Below the pieces are notes generated by a model. The model worked only from the letters and a program-made list of their open reading frames with translations. It made no database searches and was not told where the DNA came from. Positions 11,901 to 24,982 of a stretch of DNA of 64,000 bases are shown piece by piece. This stretch comes from Oscheius sp. JU75 (Eukaryota; Nematoda; Chromadorea; Rhabditida; Rhabditidae). Within the stretch, counting starts at the first letter, position 1, and every line of letters begins with the position of its first letter. The position numbers and the translations under genes were made by a program. Location: assembly GCA_037178855.1 (NCBI GenBank), contig JASJZC010000004.1, forward strand, positions 7,006,001 to 7,070,000. The letters run 5' to 3'.

Positions 11901-14397
11901 AACTGGAAAAGACTTGTTTTGATCAGAATCATCAAAATGTTTCCTTATCAGATTGAAAATTCGCCTTTCCAGAAGCACGACAACCATTATGCTGCTCCTC
12001 TTGGTGTCTGTGACCTGCGCGGAGCCACCGTGAGTTGGTTGGCTGAGAAGGAGAAGAAGAAGAAACGAATCATACAGGTTTCCCCCTAGTTTTTGGCCTA
12101 AACCATACTTTTCCCTCAAGCTGGACCTCGTCTACGGGCCTCGCTACCTCTGGAAGTCGACCAGCGAGACGGAAACCCAAGAATGGTTCGAGGCGCTGCG
12201 CGACGTTATCGCCAAGCTGCCGGCGATTGCTCCCTCCCACGGTCTACCCCTACATGCCTCAATCCTCGACGGTTCCTGTGCTGTGGTCCGAAATCCCTCC
12301 CTCATCAGCCAGAGACCTCATTCCACGACCCTCCCTTCGAGGTTTGGCCCATTTTTGACCCGAAAAACCCAAGAAATTTAGTCATAGAAGTAGCAAGAGA
12401 GGTATTGGAGACATGATGAGCCAGTCAGCATTCCAACCGTCGGGACAGGAAGAGCCGAGAGTCTCCCGAGAGACCATTCTGGACAGGCTGATGCGATTCT
12501 TCAGGACAAGGCCCTCGGTGGACACGTTAAAGGAGAAGGGCATCTATAAACGTGGGTTTTTGGTTCTTTTTGGGGCACAATAGAACAGTGGAATGTGGCG
12601 CTAGCGCTAATAAAAGGATCCCAAGTTCGATCCCCACCGCGGTCCAACCAAGGCCTTCATCCTCTCGCAGGACGGTAAATTGATAGTAGCTTGCTACAAA
12701 GGTGAAAACGTTCCTAGAAAAGGAGACTTGGGTAGAAGGCTTCTTTAAGCTGTTGTGACTTTTGGTAACTCTTTCGAAGACAATCGCGCTACAAAATTTT
12801 GTCAGCTTCATCTGCATAACAGTCATGACGTTTCGAATCAACAAAGCCCAAATTTCAGCCGAGCCCGTCTTCGGCAGCACGTTGGCTAGTATCTGTCAGA
12901 TGGAGAGCAGTCTCATCCCCAAATTCCTCCGCACAGTCGTCGAACTCATCGAGAACAAGGGCCTGAACATTGACGGCTTATACAGGTTTTTCTTGCCTCC
13001 TTTCGGTCAAATTTGCAATTTTTAGAGTCAGTGGAAATCTCTCAGCGGTGCAGAAGATACGCTGTCAGGTTGATCAAGGTATTTTTCAAAACTTTCAAAA
13101 TGACCCCTTTTTAGACAAATACAGTGCTCTGGTCAATGAGGAAGACGTTCACGTGCTGACGGGAGCCTTGAAGCTGTTCTTCCGCGAACTGGCCGAGCCA
13201 CTTTTTCCCCTGAGCTGTCATAAGGAGTACCTCAATGCTATCAGTCAGTTTTTATAGGGTTTCAGACGGAATAAGTACAGATACTGGGTATGAATCAAGA
13301 GAACGGTCAGGGACACAGAGTGCGGAAGACTGGATGAGTGGATAGTAGATAGTCACCCAGTAAGAGTCAGTGAACAGAGATAGCATGTAGTCAAGCAAAA
13401 GAGAACAATACAAGGGTCGGGTATAGAAAGTCGGACCCACTGAGAGAGTCAGAAAAATAGGTAGTCGAGTAAACAAAGGGTACTGTGTATGAGACAGGGT
13501 CCTATGACCAGTCTGGTCGATTAATGAGAGTAGGTGGTTATTCCACAAACAGTACTGGGTATGAGTACATGGATCAGGGAACAGTCAGGACTACCAAACT
13601 TTTCAGAGCTACAAAACCTGAAACAGCGCTTCAAAAAGCTGGACGATCTGCTGAAAACGCTGCCGCTGGAGAATAGGGAGACGCTGAAGATGCTGCTCCG
13701 ACATCTTCACAGGTATTTTCGTTGATTTTTTATCTGAAAAACATTGGATTTCTAGGGTGGCAGCCCACTCGGACAAGAATAGAATGCAATCGCACAACTT
13801 GGCTATAATGTTCGGACCGACACTGTTTCATGGCGGAGAGGAGAAGCCAAAGAAGGTGGCGGGCAAGAAGGACAAAAAGAGCAGTAAGAAAGTGAGCTTT
13901 TTTTATGTTTCTCGCCTTTTCATACTTTACGTACTTGGCCTAGTGGTAAGTGTGCTTGACTGCCATTCGAGCGACCCGGGGATTCCCCGATGTTTTGTAT
14001 TTCGTAGTCTCAGTTCAACACTTTTGAATACTGCTTGCCTTCCTTAGCTGTTGTGAAGTTCAGAACTGCTCTCTCACTTTTTTTTTAAAATATCCGTGCG
14101 CCTGTCTGAAGCCGTCTACATGGTAGATTGTGAACACCAAGGGTTCAATCTCGCCCGAGGTCAAATTTTTTCTGTAAAGCGTCATTTTGTAGAGAGTATT
14201 TGCTCCTAAGGGGTAGTAGTCAACCTCGTATCTTCAAATTAAAAACCCATATCTTTCAGGAGGAGCCGCCCCCGATCCAATCGAACTCCCATCTCGCCTT
14301 CAACATGATCATGCAAGGACAGATCGTGGAGTATCTCCTAAACGAGCACAGCCGTTTCGAGGTTCTCCAGGGTCCCGTCCTCACCCATCCGCCATAA
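8961..14397 (+). CDS. Rho GTPase-activating protein, WW-PH-RhoGAP (ARHGAP12/15/27 type)
   Basis: Fifteen exons in phase give 724 aa: 8961-9163, 9839-9925, 9966-10115, 10159-10318, 10912-11019, 11061-11342, 11973-12077, 12121-12341, 12382-12551, 12859-12985, 13026-13078, 13115-13243, 13607-13712, 13756-13891, 14260-14397. Order: acidic N-terminus with EEPIYANLKEIEE, a WW domain (GWMEYETELGRTYFYNSASG, later W and PP), a Ser-rich linker, a split-looking PH domain with a Lys-rich insert, then RhoGAP. The GAP arginine finger is in DGLYRVSGN; VTGALKLFFRELAEPLFP-like (LTG here) and NRMQSHNLAIMFGPTLF are the other GAP blocks. It should switch off Rac/Cdc42-type GTPases at membranes. The usual N-terminal SH3 domain is not visible; it is either absent or in an unseen upstream exon. 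Longer introns carry tRNA-like relics. Confidence 0.9.
11456..11519 (-). repeat. tRNA-like relic 3 (intronic)
   Basis: The complement gives GCATAGCTCAGGCGGTAAG (A-box-like) and AGGGTTCGATCACCGTGGG (B-box-like), the cleanest tRNA shape in the window. It sits in the RhoGAP intron 11343-11972 and shares its flank with the relic at 6224-6295. Confidence 0.6.
12591..12649 (+). repeat. tRNA-like relic 4 (intronic)
   Basis: TGGCGCTAGCGCTAATAAAA followed by CAAGTTCGATCCCCACC resembles the A- and B-boxes of a tRNA. Acceptor-stem pairing is not obvious. It lies in the RhoGAP intron 12552-12858. Confidence 0.45.
13244..13606 (+). repeat. RhoGAP intron with repeated ACTGGGTATGA blocks
   Basis: This 363-bp intron opens and closes with related blocks: ACAGATACTGGGTATGA near 13276 and ACAGTACTGGGTATGA near 13549, each followed by a GGAACGGTCAGG- or GGAACAGTCAGG-like string. 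Between them are degenerate repeats of TAGTCGAGTAA and GAGAGTCAG type. It looks like a decayed tandem array. Confidence 0.45.
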
Positions 14398-14877
14398 TTC
14401 CCTATAATAATTAGCGTCCTATTCCCCGCCCTGTGATAATTCAAATTCCAAGACGACCCCCTCTCCTGATGACATTTTTGTACTTTGTTCTCGCGGGTCC
14501 CCTCCTAATTGTATACATTCAGTAGACCTTAAAAAGTCGTCCCAAAACTGCCAAAGAATTATCTTTTTTTGTGTATAGAACAGGTATTTTCGCTCTCTTA
14601 AAATGGTTGTGTTTTCTCCCATCTAAACCGCGTGCTTTTTCTCCTTAATTTCCCGCCAGTTTGGGTACATAAGCGGCCAGCTCTTACTTACTTTGTGCCT
14701 TCCGACTCCTCGCTCTATCTCCCTATCTCGTTTTGTACACTCATAGAACTATTATTTCTCGCATAAAGACTACTTAAATATGATTTAGTTTTGGTTTAAA
14801 TTCAGTGGACTTCAACGATTTTACCGAGTTGTAGCAATTTTGTGGGGGCTAGAAGAGAAATTTAGAGAGATAGAGGA

Positions 14878-16651
<1,774 letters not shown>

Positions 16652-16724
16652 AGACTTTATATAGTAAAATTCAGTATGAGATAGGGGGAAAGAGAGTATT
16701 ACAGTCACCGGAATGTGGTCATAT

Positions 16725-18236
16725 TTAGTCGTCTTCTCCCGCAGGCAGATTATCCTTGAGGATGCCCTCAAATCGGATGCGGATTTCCGTGCTGGCGGCG
16801 TTTTCCACGACGGAGGCAAAGACCTGAAAGTTTTGGGGGTTAGAAGACGGTCAACTTGTCAATCGTCTTTTTGATCCTGTCAGCCAGACTCATTCCTCAT
16901 ATCAGCTTGACCCAGTCTTTGTGGCCCAAATTTTTTGACTACTTGTCCTTCTCTTACCCTGTCTGTAACTCTGTGTATTCCGTAATATAGTTAGGCGGCT
17001 CGATCCGAAAATGATGTTTCTACAACAGTAAACGTCCAATTTTCTTTTAGTTTGAGCAATGTATGCCTTATTCGGCCATTTTTTTTACTCCCGTTTCTTG
17101 CTTAGTAACAGGGAAAACTTATTATTATCTCAGCCTGTCTGTCACTAACTGTAAGTAATCTAAAAAAAAAAAAGGAATCTCATTGCAAGTCAACTTTCTC
17201 TGTCAACATTGCGCATCTATCAGACTTTCATTATACTATAAGCCCTTTCCAACTTTGTCACTTTGTCTGTCAACTATTTATTCATACTTTCTTGTCAACC
17301 GGCAGCAAATTTTTTATTTATCCGGTCTGTAAACTTGTTACAGTATGCTAGTCTTTCCCTCCTGCCTCATGTTTCTGTCAGTCAATCGGTCGGTAAAGTT
17401 TCTTCGCATCTCTATACTACTAAAGTACAATGGTTCCTGTCCACCAGTCCGTGCGTGTGTCACCTCGAGAAAAAAGCTGACAAGTCATGGAATGACAAGA
17501 ATTAATTTGACAAGTCAGCTTTGAGGGAAACTTAGACTATTGGAGAAGCGGTGCAGCCGCCTATTGTCGAAGCTAAGTGAAGACTAAGGGATGTCAATGT
17601 TCTGCTTGTTTGACAGTCCGTAATCGCCCAACTTGTCATTATATCTTGCCGAACTCAAGAGTTGAAACCCAGCAAATTTACGAAACAGCTCTTCAAATAA
17701 GCCTCTCACTTTAAAATGAAGAGCCTCCAGGGCTCCGCGAATTGCTCCGGCGATTATTTGTGAATAGATGAGACTGTTGAGATGCGGTGGTACTTCGACG
17801 AGGTCCAGAAGCGGATTGTTTTCGAGGATGAGCGAGAACTCGCGGTCGCCGGAGCCCCAATTGCTCACGGTGGCTGGAACACCTGAATACGCAAATTTTT
17901 AGTCCAAATTGGGAGAAAAACGTGCCTAAATAGCTAGGAATAGCGTTTCGACTCAACACGTCAGCCATCTGCCGACAATCGCTGCACTTGGACACATGCG
18001 CGTTCTTGGCCAAGAAGTCGTCGGCCAGACGTATTCCTATGTTGAATCCCATCTAAATCCACCGATGTTTCGTGGAAAAGAGCAATATGAAACACCTTGT
18101 CCAGTTGTGTATTGACCATTTTCGGGTCCTCGTAGTCCTTGAGCATCTCGGCCACCAGTGAGCCGTAGGTCAGCGAAAAGAGCTCGGCGCTCATCTTCTT
18201 CGACTCTATGACTGCTGCTTTACCCGTTTTCGACAT
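16725..18236 (-). CDS. TRAPPC3: TRAPP complex subunit 3 (Bet3)
   Basis: Four exons (18096-18236, 17926-18052, 17710-17882, 16725-16823) give 179 aa, against 180 in human. Bet3 is the core of the TRAPP tethering complexes, which act as Rab1 exchange factor in ER-Golgi transport. Diagnostic blocks are ESKKMSAELFSLTYGSLVAE, DKMGFNIGIRLADDFLAK, EFSLILENNPLLDLVE and the tail KDNLPAGEDD. The palmitoylated Cys region is kept (KCSDCRQMADV). The intron 17883-17925 must use a GC donor (TTTAG|GCACGT) to preserve frame and the YLGVPATVSNW alignment. The last intron (16824-17709) is large for this locus. TRAPPC3 lies tail-to-tail with METTL5. Confidence 0.94.
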
Positions 18237-18714
18237 CTAAATACGATTTTTGCTGGGTAACTCTGCAAGTAAAACGAGGAAAAAGAGTGTAGGAAGGGCA
18301 GAACTGCGTTTATTCAGGTCACCCGGGTTTTTTGACGCAAAATTGCGTACATTTTCCGTGGAAATAACTGGAATCAATCAGTGAACGATAAAGGGGAGTA
18401 GGAGGCTCAGAGAGGCAGGTTTTAATCAGAAAAATAAAAGTAAATAGCTAGGGAAACGATTCGGGACAGAAGGATCTCGAGACTGACCATTTTTCACACC
18501 AAGCTTGCCATGGACGTCCTTTTATTCTCTAACGAAAATCGGGAAGAAAGAGCTGGACTGTTTATTCAGGTCCTTTGCGCAATTTCGACTCAAAATTACG
18601 TTATTTTCATGCCAAAATGATTGAGATCAAGCCTTGAGCGATTTTTCTCCGTCTCTCCGTCTCATGTCACTCTGCCATCGACACGCTAGGAACAAACTTT
18701 ATTTACAAGACCCG
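18237..18714. repeat. Intergenic direct repeat, about 92 bp, two copies
   Basis: The block at about 18298-18390 and the one at about 18549-18642 share TTTATTCAGGTC, then a GCAA..GAC/TCAAAATT.CGT string, AATAACTG or AAATGATTGA, ATCAA and TGARCGAT, in the same order. They lie between the TRAPPC3 start and the Duox A stop. They may be a repeated promoter module or a short tandem duplication. Confidence 0.5.
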
Positions 18715-21700
18715 TTAGAAAGACTCGAATCGGTGCTGGAGCGATGGCGCGTTCCTGACCCTATTTGCCCGAGAACACGCAGTGGCAATCTGCTTGTTGA
18801 TGACGTCTGGACCACAGCTGAAGACACCGACATCGGATACTTCACTGTGCCGGTTCTGGATGAACTTGAAGAATGCGTCAAAGTTGGGTCGGCCGAAATG
18901 ATTGTGTGCCCGAAGACCCGTGAACATGGACACGCCGGCGTGGTCACCACGGAAGTGCTTCTCGCAAATGTACTGAAAGTAGATGAATAATCTCCTTGTC
19001 TCTCTGTCTCTCAGTCTCCCTGCCTCTTTGAATCTCTGTCCCTCTTTGTCTCTCAATGAACAAATCGGTAGTGCTTCTTTCTGTCTCCCTATCCCCAACT
19101 CACCAACATGGTAGTCCTCAGATCGTATTTGTGGAAGAACTGAGTGACAAAGATGTGAGTCTCCAACAGAGGCTCTCCCTCCTCACCCTCTATGTTCTTC
19201 AGCACATCCACGAACCATTCGTAGCTCTTATGGGACGGACAGACCCAAAGGAAGTAGACCTTCTTGCACTTGACATTGTGATATCTCCCTGACCGAATTT
19301 CCAGAGCCAGGTCGGTCAATGTCGAGGCATAGGGAGTGACTCCAATTCCGGCTCCGACCAGCACAGCCACGTCGTAGCTCCTCCATTCCTGGTTTCCGTC
19401 CCCGTAGGGACCATGGAGATGTATCAGAGGGTAGGGGGACTGGGTAGCTTGGGCCTTCAGGATCTCACTTCGCAGTTTCCAAGTCCAGGGCCCGACTGCC
19501 TTGATGTAGAGCTCCATAGTCGGCACCTGAGGGGCCGAGGCGATCGAGAAGGCGTGGGTCTCGTTGAACGGTACAGAAAAGTTCGGTGATCCGATTCGAA
19601 GCCACTGTCCTGAGCGATAGATGAAGGACTGTGGCCTCTCGAACTGGAGGTAGATGATGTCCGAAGGGAGGATCTTGGCGTCGATGATCTTCAGAGCCTT
19701 GTACTGTTGGCGCATGCTCATTATGCGGTCGATTATGAAAATGACGATGGGGACGAAGACGTAGAAAAGGAAGCGGGGGGACTAGAAAGGTTCGGTTTTG
19801 TATGGGACTAGCTCTTACGGCAAAAAGTTTTGGTAGGCCGTGAAGAACTGTCAGAGCGTAGAAGGGGTAGATAAAGAGGTGGGCGAATCTGAAGAATTCT
19901 TATAGACAGAGAGACAGAGAGACTGACCTGAAAGCCTGTCGAGAATATCTCATAAAGTACGGAATGGCAAAGACGTAAATGATCCACATCACCAAGACCA
20001 AAAGTAGCCCTGTCAGTCCAGTGATTGTTCCAAAGAACCAGTAGGTGATAGAAGGCATAAAGTTTTGTCTAAACTTTCCCAGTCTCTCTCTCTGTCTTTC
20101 ATCTCACCCAAAGAGGCTCTCATGGAATGTGCACTGTAGTCCGACTTGGGCCTGGGTAGTCAAGTGGTAGAAGTTGACACAGTGAGCTATAGCATGTACA
20201 AGAGACCAGAAGAGGATACAGATGGCTGTGATCTTATGAAAGGCGATGGCAGCGTCGAAGGGAATATACTCTCCGATTGGCCAGTCTCTGATGAGAGTAA
20301 TAACATTGCGACAGATGGTCAGGATGATGACTGCCATGCAGAAAGACAGGGCTTCTAAAAAGGAATGGTTAATCACTGTCACGGCCGCTGTCACTCACCT
20401 GCTGATCCCCTAGCTACAGCGATTCCCAGACCCATGATTCTCCTCGTGTCTAGTTGATTGGACTGATAGGAAAAATCTGAAAGTCTCCCTGTCTCTCTGT
20501 TTCTCTAGGTACTCACGCCAAAACCGCATGACGAACAGATACACATTGATCAGTAGGAAGATGAACAGGATGACCATGTGCTGTCTGTAAGTTTCCATCA
20601 GTGCAGCTGTCCGCTGCCATAGATTCTGTGGGAGTAGGATGGAAGGATCAGTCGGAGGCAGAGAGAAAGATTGCAGAGAGACACGACTGGAACACTGCTA
20701 CACCCGATTTTGAAATCCCTTACTCTTGGTCTTGGTCCAACCCAGCTGTGATTTGCTGTCCTTTGATGTGCATGGTGACTGGCTGTTGCTTGTCTACTTC
20801 CGCGAACATTAGAGCGAAGTCTTCTTCAGTGAGACGTTCTCCTTTGATTCCTAGAGTTCAGTGTCTCTCTGTCTCTCTTTAACTTTGTCCCACCTGCTCT
20901 TTTCAGCATAATTTTAACCAGCCTGTTCTGTTCATCATCATCCATTCGAACTCCAGCAACCTTGTTCAAAGACTTCATGAAAGTGACGAACTGCTCCCTA
21001 TCGACCGCTCCATCCCCTTCCAGATCACAGAGTGAGAAGAGAAAACTGTATTTCTCACTGGGTTTGCCTGAAAATCGAAGTGAAAGAGCGATATAAAAGC
21101 CCGCGAAGCGGCCGCGAGACCCGCTCGCTTGGCGCAGTGGATAATAAGACGATTGACTGTCGAGCGCAGGGTCGCGGGATCGGATACCATCAGCAAACTT
21201 TGTAATTTTTAGACTATTTCCTACCAGATGTGAACTTCTTCAAGACGTCCAAGAATTCTACAAAAGCCAGCTCCTCTCCCTCCTGCTTCTTGCATACAGC
21301 GAACATTCTCTTGATGAACAAGTCGTCCTCTTTCATTCCCATGGCTTGAGCCAGCTCATATCTAGTGATGGTCTCTTCCAAAACGACACTGTCTCCAGCC
21401 GTAGGAGAGTCAGTATTGCTCATTTCGGGGACGTTGAAGGCCCGGGCATAGGCTTCCCGGAAAAAGTTGTCCAGTCGAGCCTGGCGCCTGCCCTTGGTCT
21501 CAGCCTTGTCCAGAATCTGCTGATTACTCTCGGCTGTGGCCACAACACTGCCACCGACAGCCGTCATGGCTCCGTCCAGATGGGCAAGGAAGACGCTGGA
21601 ACTGACAATGATAGGAACAGTGGCAGAAATCGTACCTGAGATGTTTCTCCGAAGGCAGCCGGAGAACCAAATCGTGGGTTTTGGGCAGTGTTATGAGACA

Positions 21701-24524
21701 GTAGGGACCGAACATTCTGGAGGATTCGGCTTCCGTGTAGGCTACCAGAACCTGAAGGACAGAAAGTGACAGTGATCCATTATCTCACCTGTCCCCCTTT
21801 CGGAAAGATGATCTTCCTCAATATTCCTCCCCTCGGCTTCCGGACAAGAAGATTTCCTGGCTCGAACTCGACCATGACCTGGCGAACAAAAGTCTCCTCT
21901 TGCCACTCGTAGGCTGGCAGCCAGAGCTTGCTCTTCTGAGCATCCTTGTTGTTACTGGTCCCGGCTAGTGGTAGAGAGTCAAAGGAACTGTCCCATCCGA
22001 GAGACTTCCTGCGCTGAACGAGCACAAAACCGACGCCGATCAGTACTGGAATCTTGTTTTTAGCTCGCAGTAATCGACTTTTTAAACACATGTCAGAGCG
22101 GAAATCACCCGCGAAATTCAGTTGAATGGCGCAGTGGCTAAGAGGATAGACTGTTGTGCACAAGGCCCCAGGTTTTGTTCCCACAATTTTATTTTTTCTC
22201 TTCTGTTTGTCTTTTTTCATTCTTTAGTTTTCTGTCATATTCCAAAATTAAGAAATGACTTTTTGCCCAAAAGTAAACTGTGACTCACTCAAAGGGATAC
22301 AGGCCAGTCCAACTAGCGTCAGTACATAGGCCGCTTCACTGCCGGAAAAGTAGCTGTGCCGCATAAGAGGAACACACTGTTCCAGACCAGTGCTATTCAC
22401 CTGGAAGGGTTGGGGACAGGGATCACCCTCCTTCCAGAAGAAGACATCCTCCTGCAACATGTGCTCTGAGATCTTTGTCGTGTCTCTGATGATGTCTCTC
22501 AGGGTGATGCTCCGAATCTGGAGGATTTCCTCCTCGGTGAAGAGCCCATTCAACCGATTCTCGAACCAGAATCGGTCAGAGTCACGGAGCCGAAGGAACT
22601 GGTCCATGATGATGGCTCGGAACAGTTCTCCAGGACCGTCGTCATCCCCTCCTTCCAGCATTCCTCCTACGTAGGCGTCCAAAGAGTTGACATCGTTCGA
22701 ATAGAGCTGGGCCAGACTGTCGAAGAGGGTTTGGTTCTTGGCATAGAAGCCCGGATTGATCGTCTCCCAGGTTCGTGGAGGGAGACCAAAAGTCCGACGC
22801 ATGGCATTGTAGGGCGGGAGACCGTTGTCTCGTGCCCTAAGATGGTCTTTGTTTCTGTCTCTCAGTCTCTCTGCCTCACCTCATGATGGTCTCACTGACC
22901 GCATCAGTTCTCGAGAACTGCATTGGTCCCCAGAGAAAGTCTCTCCAATCCTCGACTATTACCGTATCAGCTTTTTCAGCAATTTGAGAAGCCATTCCCA
23001 GAATCACCTCATCGACGGAGTACTGCTCAATTATGTCCTGAGCATCCCACCTGAACTGTAACTGTCACTGCCCCAATATCACAAACCAGTTCTGACACAT
23101 TCTCAGAGCTGGAAAGCTTTCAATATCCGTCCTCCACACACATTCCGTGCCTCTCTGTCTCAGGAACATTGCAGATGGCATCAGGCTCTGCATAGAACTG
23201 AAGGCCGTGGTGAAGGAGCTCGAGACCCCGGGAGGAATCTGTGGCATGTAGCGGGAGTAAGGTGGTACGGACTCGCCCAGAAGAGTTGGAAGGAAGTCGT
23301 AGAGGATGATTTTCTGAATAGATTGATGTCTCTCCGTATCTCTGCCTCTCTGTCTCTCTGTCTCACTTACTTGAAGCACCGCAATGACCCATCGTCTGGT
23401 AGCCTGGAAGACGTCCTCATCACTCCAGTCCGGATGCTCTCTGTGGATTCTGTCAGCCTGATTGTTGTGCCATCTGTATAGAATCAGACCAAATGACAGG
23501 ACACCAGGGTTTTCGTTGACTCTCGAGTCTCCGAGTACTGAAACTTTTGCTGTCACTCTCTCTCCGAACTCACTGTAAAGTCTATCCGAATTTATCAGTC
23601 TATGAATCTGTGGTGGTGGGGGGTTGTTTAGAGGCAAATGAGGGCTATTCTTAGGTGGATATCCCTTGTCCCCTTCCAGAAACCGTCCATTCTTGAAGGA
23701 TCTCTGTGAGGCGACCCAAGGCTCCTGGGTACTGTAGACAAAAGAGGCATCGATCCAGGAAGTCTTCTTATTGATCTGTTCCCTCGGCGAGTTCAGTCCA
23801 CTCCCGGTCGACCCGTCATACTGAGAACGGATGTATGGAATTTTGGTCTTTCCCTCACAGAGTGGGTCGAATGACTGTACTTGAACTGTTTACCAATCTA
23901 GGAGTCAAAACAACCTTATCACATCTCGGCACAGGAATTTTCATTATCTCCAATGGGCAGCTGACCTGTGCTGAGCTGACAATTTCGAAACGAACCACTT
24001 GACCTAAGGTTTGACTCTTTTTGAATAGAGGAGGGTGGCACTTACTGAAAAAGGCAAACATGGTAGTCAAGTTGCGACGATGTGGTCTACCAGCATCACC
24101 TGAATAAGCGTATTGGAACTGGGATGGCAGAGACACATAGAGATAGAGAGATAGAGAGACATAGACGCAGAGAGATAGAGAGACAGAAAGACAGACAGAT
24201 GTAGGGACATAGAGGCAGAGTGACAGAGAGACATAGAGACAAAAAGACAGAGAAACAAAGACACAGACAGATAAAGAGACAGAAAGATATTGACCCACCT
24301 TGGAAGACCAGATTGGACAGTGCTCTGGCTGACGGAAGAGATGAGTTGACCATGTAGACTCCATCCTGATAGTTGGCCGGTGTCTCTCTGACCAGACGAC
24401 TTCCAGTAGATCCCCAGCCAGGATTTGGAAGATTGTTGAACCAGCCATCGAAGCGTTGGATCTCCTTACTGTACTGACTGGCTCGGACTGCTTCCAATAG
24501 GAGCAGAACGGAGAGGAGGAGCAT
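18715..24524 (-). CDS. Dual oxidase, copy A (peroxidase domain lacks the proximal His)
   Basis: Duox enzymes move electrons from cytosolic NADPH through FAD and two haems across the plasma membrane to make H2O2; in nematodes the peroxidase domain cross-links cuticle tyrosines. Twenty exons from 24299-24524 down to 18715-18972 are phase-consistent (1,489 aa; BLI-3 is about 1,500). Order: signal peptide (Met at 24524; an upstream in-frame Met is at 24569), peroxidase domain, TM, EF-hand DLEGDGAVDREQF, ferric-reductase TM helices with haem His (AFHKITAI, AHCVNFYH), FAD block HAFSIASAPQ, NADPH blocks GPYGDGNQEW and VGAGIGVTPYAS, C-terminus HRFESF. In the peroxidase domain copy B has FRFPHSIVPP where A reads FSSMQSLMPS, and RGRDNG is RARDNG. 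Copy A probably has little peroxidase activity but an intact oxidase part. Confidence 0.93.
21125..21190 (+). repeat. tRNA-like relic 5 (Duox A intron)
   Basis: TTGGCGCAGTGGATAATAAG is A-box-like; GTCGCGGGATCGGATACC is a degenerate B-box. It lies inside the intron 21068-21224 of Duox A. Confidence 0.45.
22123..22186 (+). repeat. tRNA-like relic 6 (Duox A intron)
   Basis: ATGGCGCAGTGGCTAAGAGG plus CCAGGTTTTGTTCCCAC resemble tRNA A- and B-boxes. It lies in the intron 22046-22288 of Duox A. The corresponding intron of copy B lacks it, so insertion followed the duplication. Confidence 0.5.
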
Positions 24525-24569
24525 CAACACAAGAGCACCTAGATGTGAGAGAATACGTATGCGTATCAA

Positions 24570-24982
24570 ATTGTGGGAGGAGCAAAAACAAGTAGGTAGA
24601 TAGTACAGTCAACAATTAGTCATAGTGTGACCCCTGCCCGGCACAACAAATCCGGAAGCAAACAACAAGCCGACAACCTAGAGAGGAGGGACAAGGCGGT
24701 ACCTCAATGACAGCTTTGTTTGCTCTAAATTCCACGAGCCAATCACTCCTGTTTACACCGAATTCCATAAGAGCCAATCACTCCTACGCTTTCCAGAATA
24801 GAGATAGAGAGACAGAGAGTCAGAGAGACACAGAAACAGAGAGAGGCAGAGAGAAAAACGGGACTGTCACTGTTCACTGTCCTTATCAAAGAGAAGACAA
24901 GAGTTAGATCTATTCATTTCATCACAAATATAGAAAGCTCTTCAAATTCTTATACGCCGTAGAAATTGGAAGGGTTTGGTTA
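24570..24982. other. Spacer between Duox B (3' end) and Duox A (5' end)
   Basis: This 413-bp spacer must hold the Duox B 3' end and the Duox A promoter. CAATCACTCCT occurs twice (about 24741 and 24776), each after a GAGC block. A GAGACAGAGAG low-complexity tract follows at 24800-24855. No gene is visible. Confidence 0.45.
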
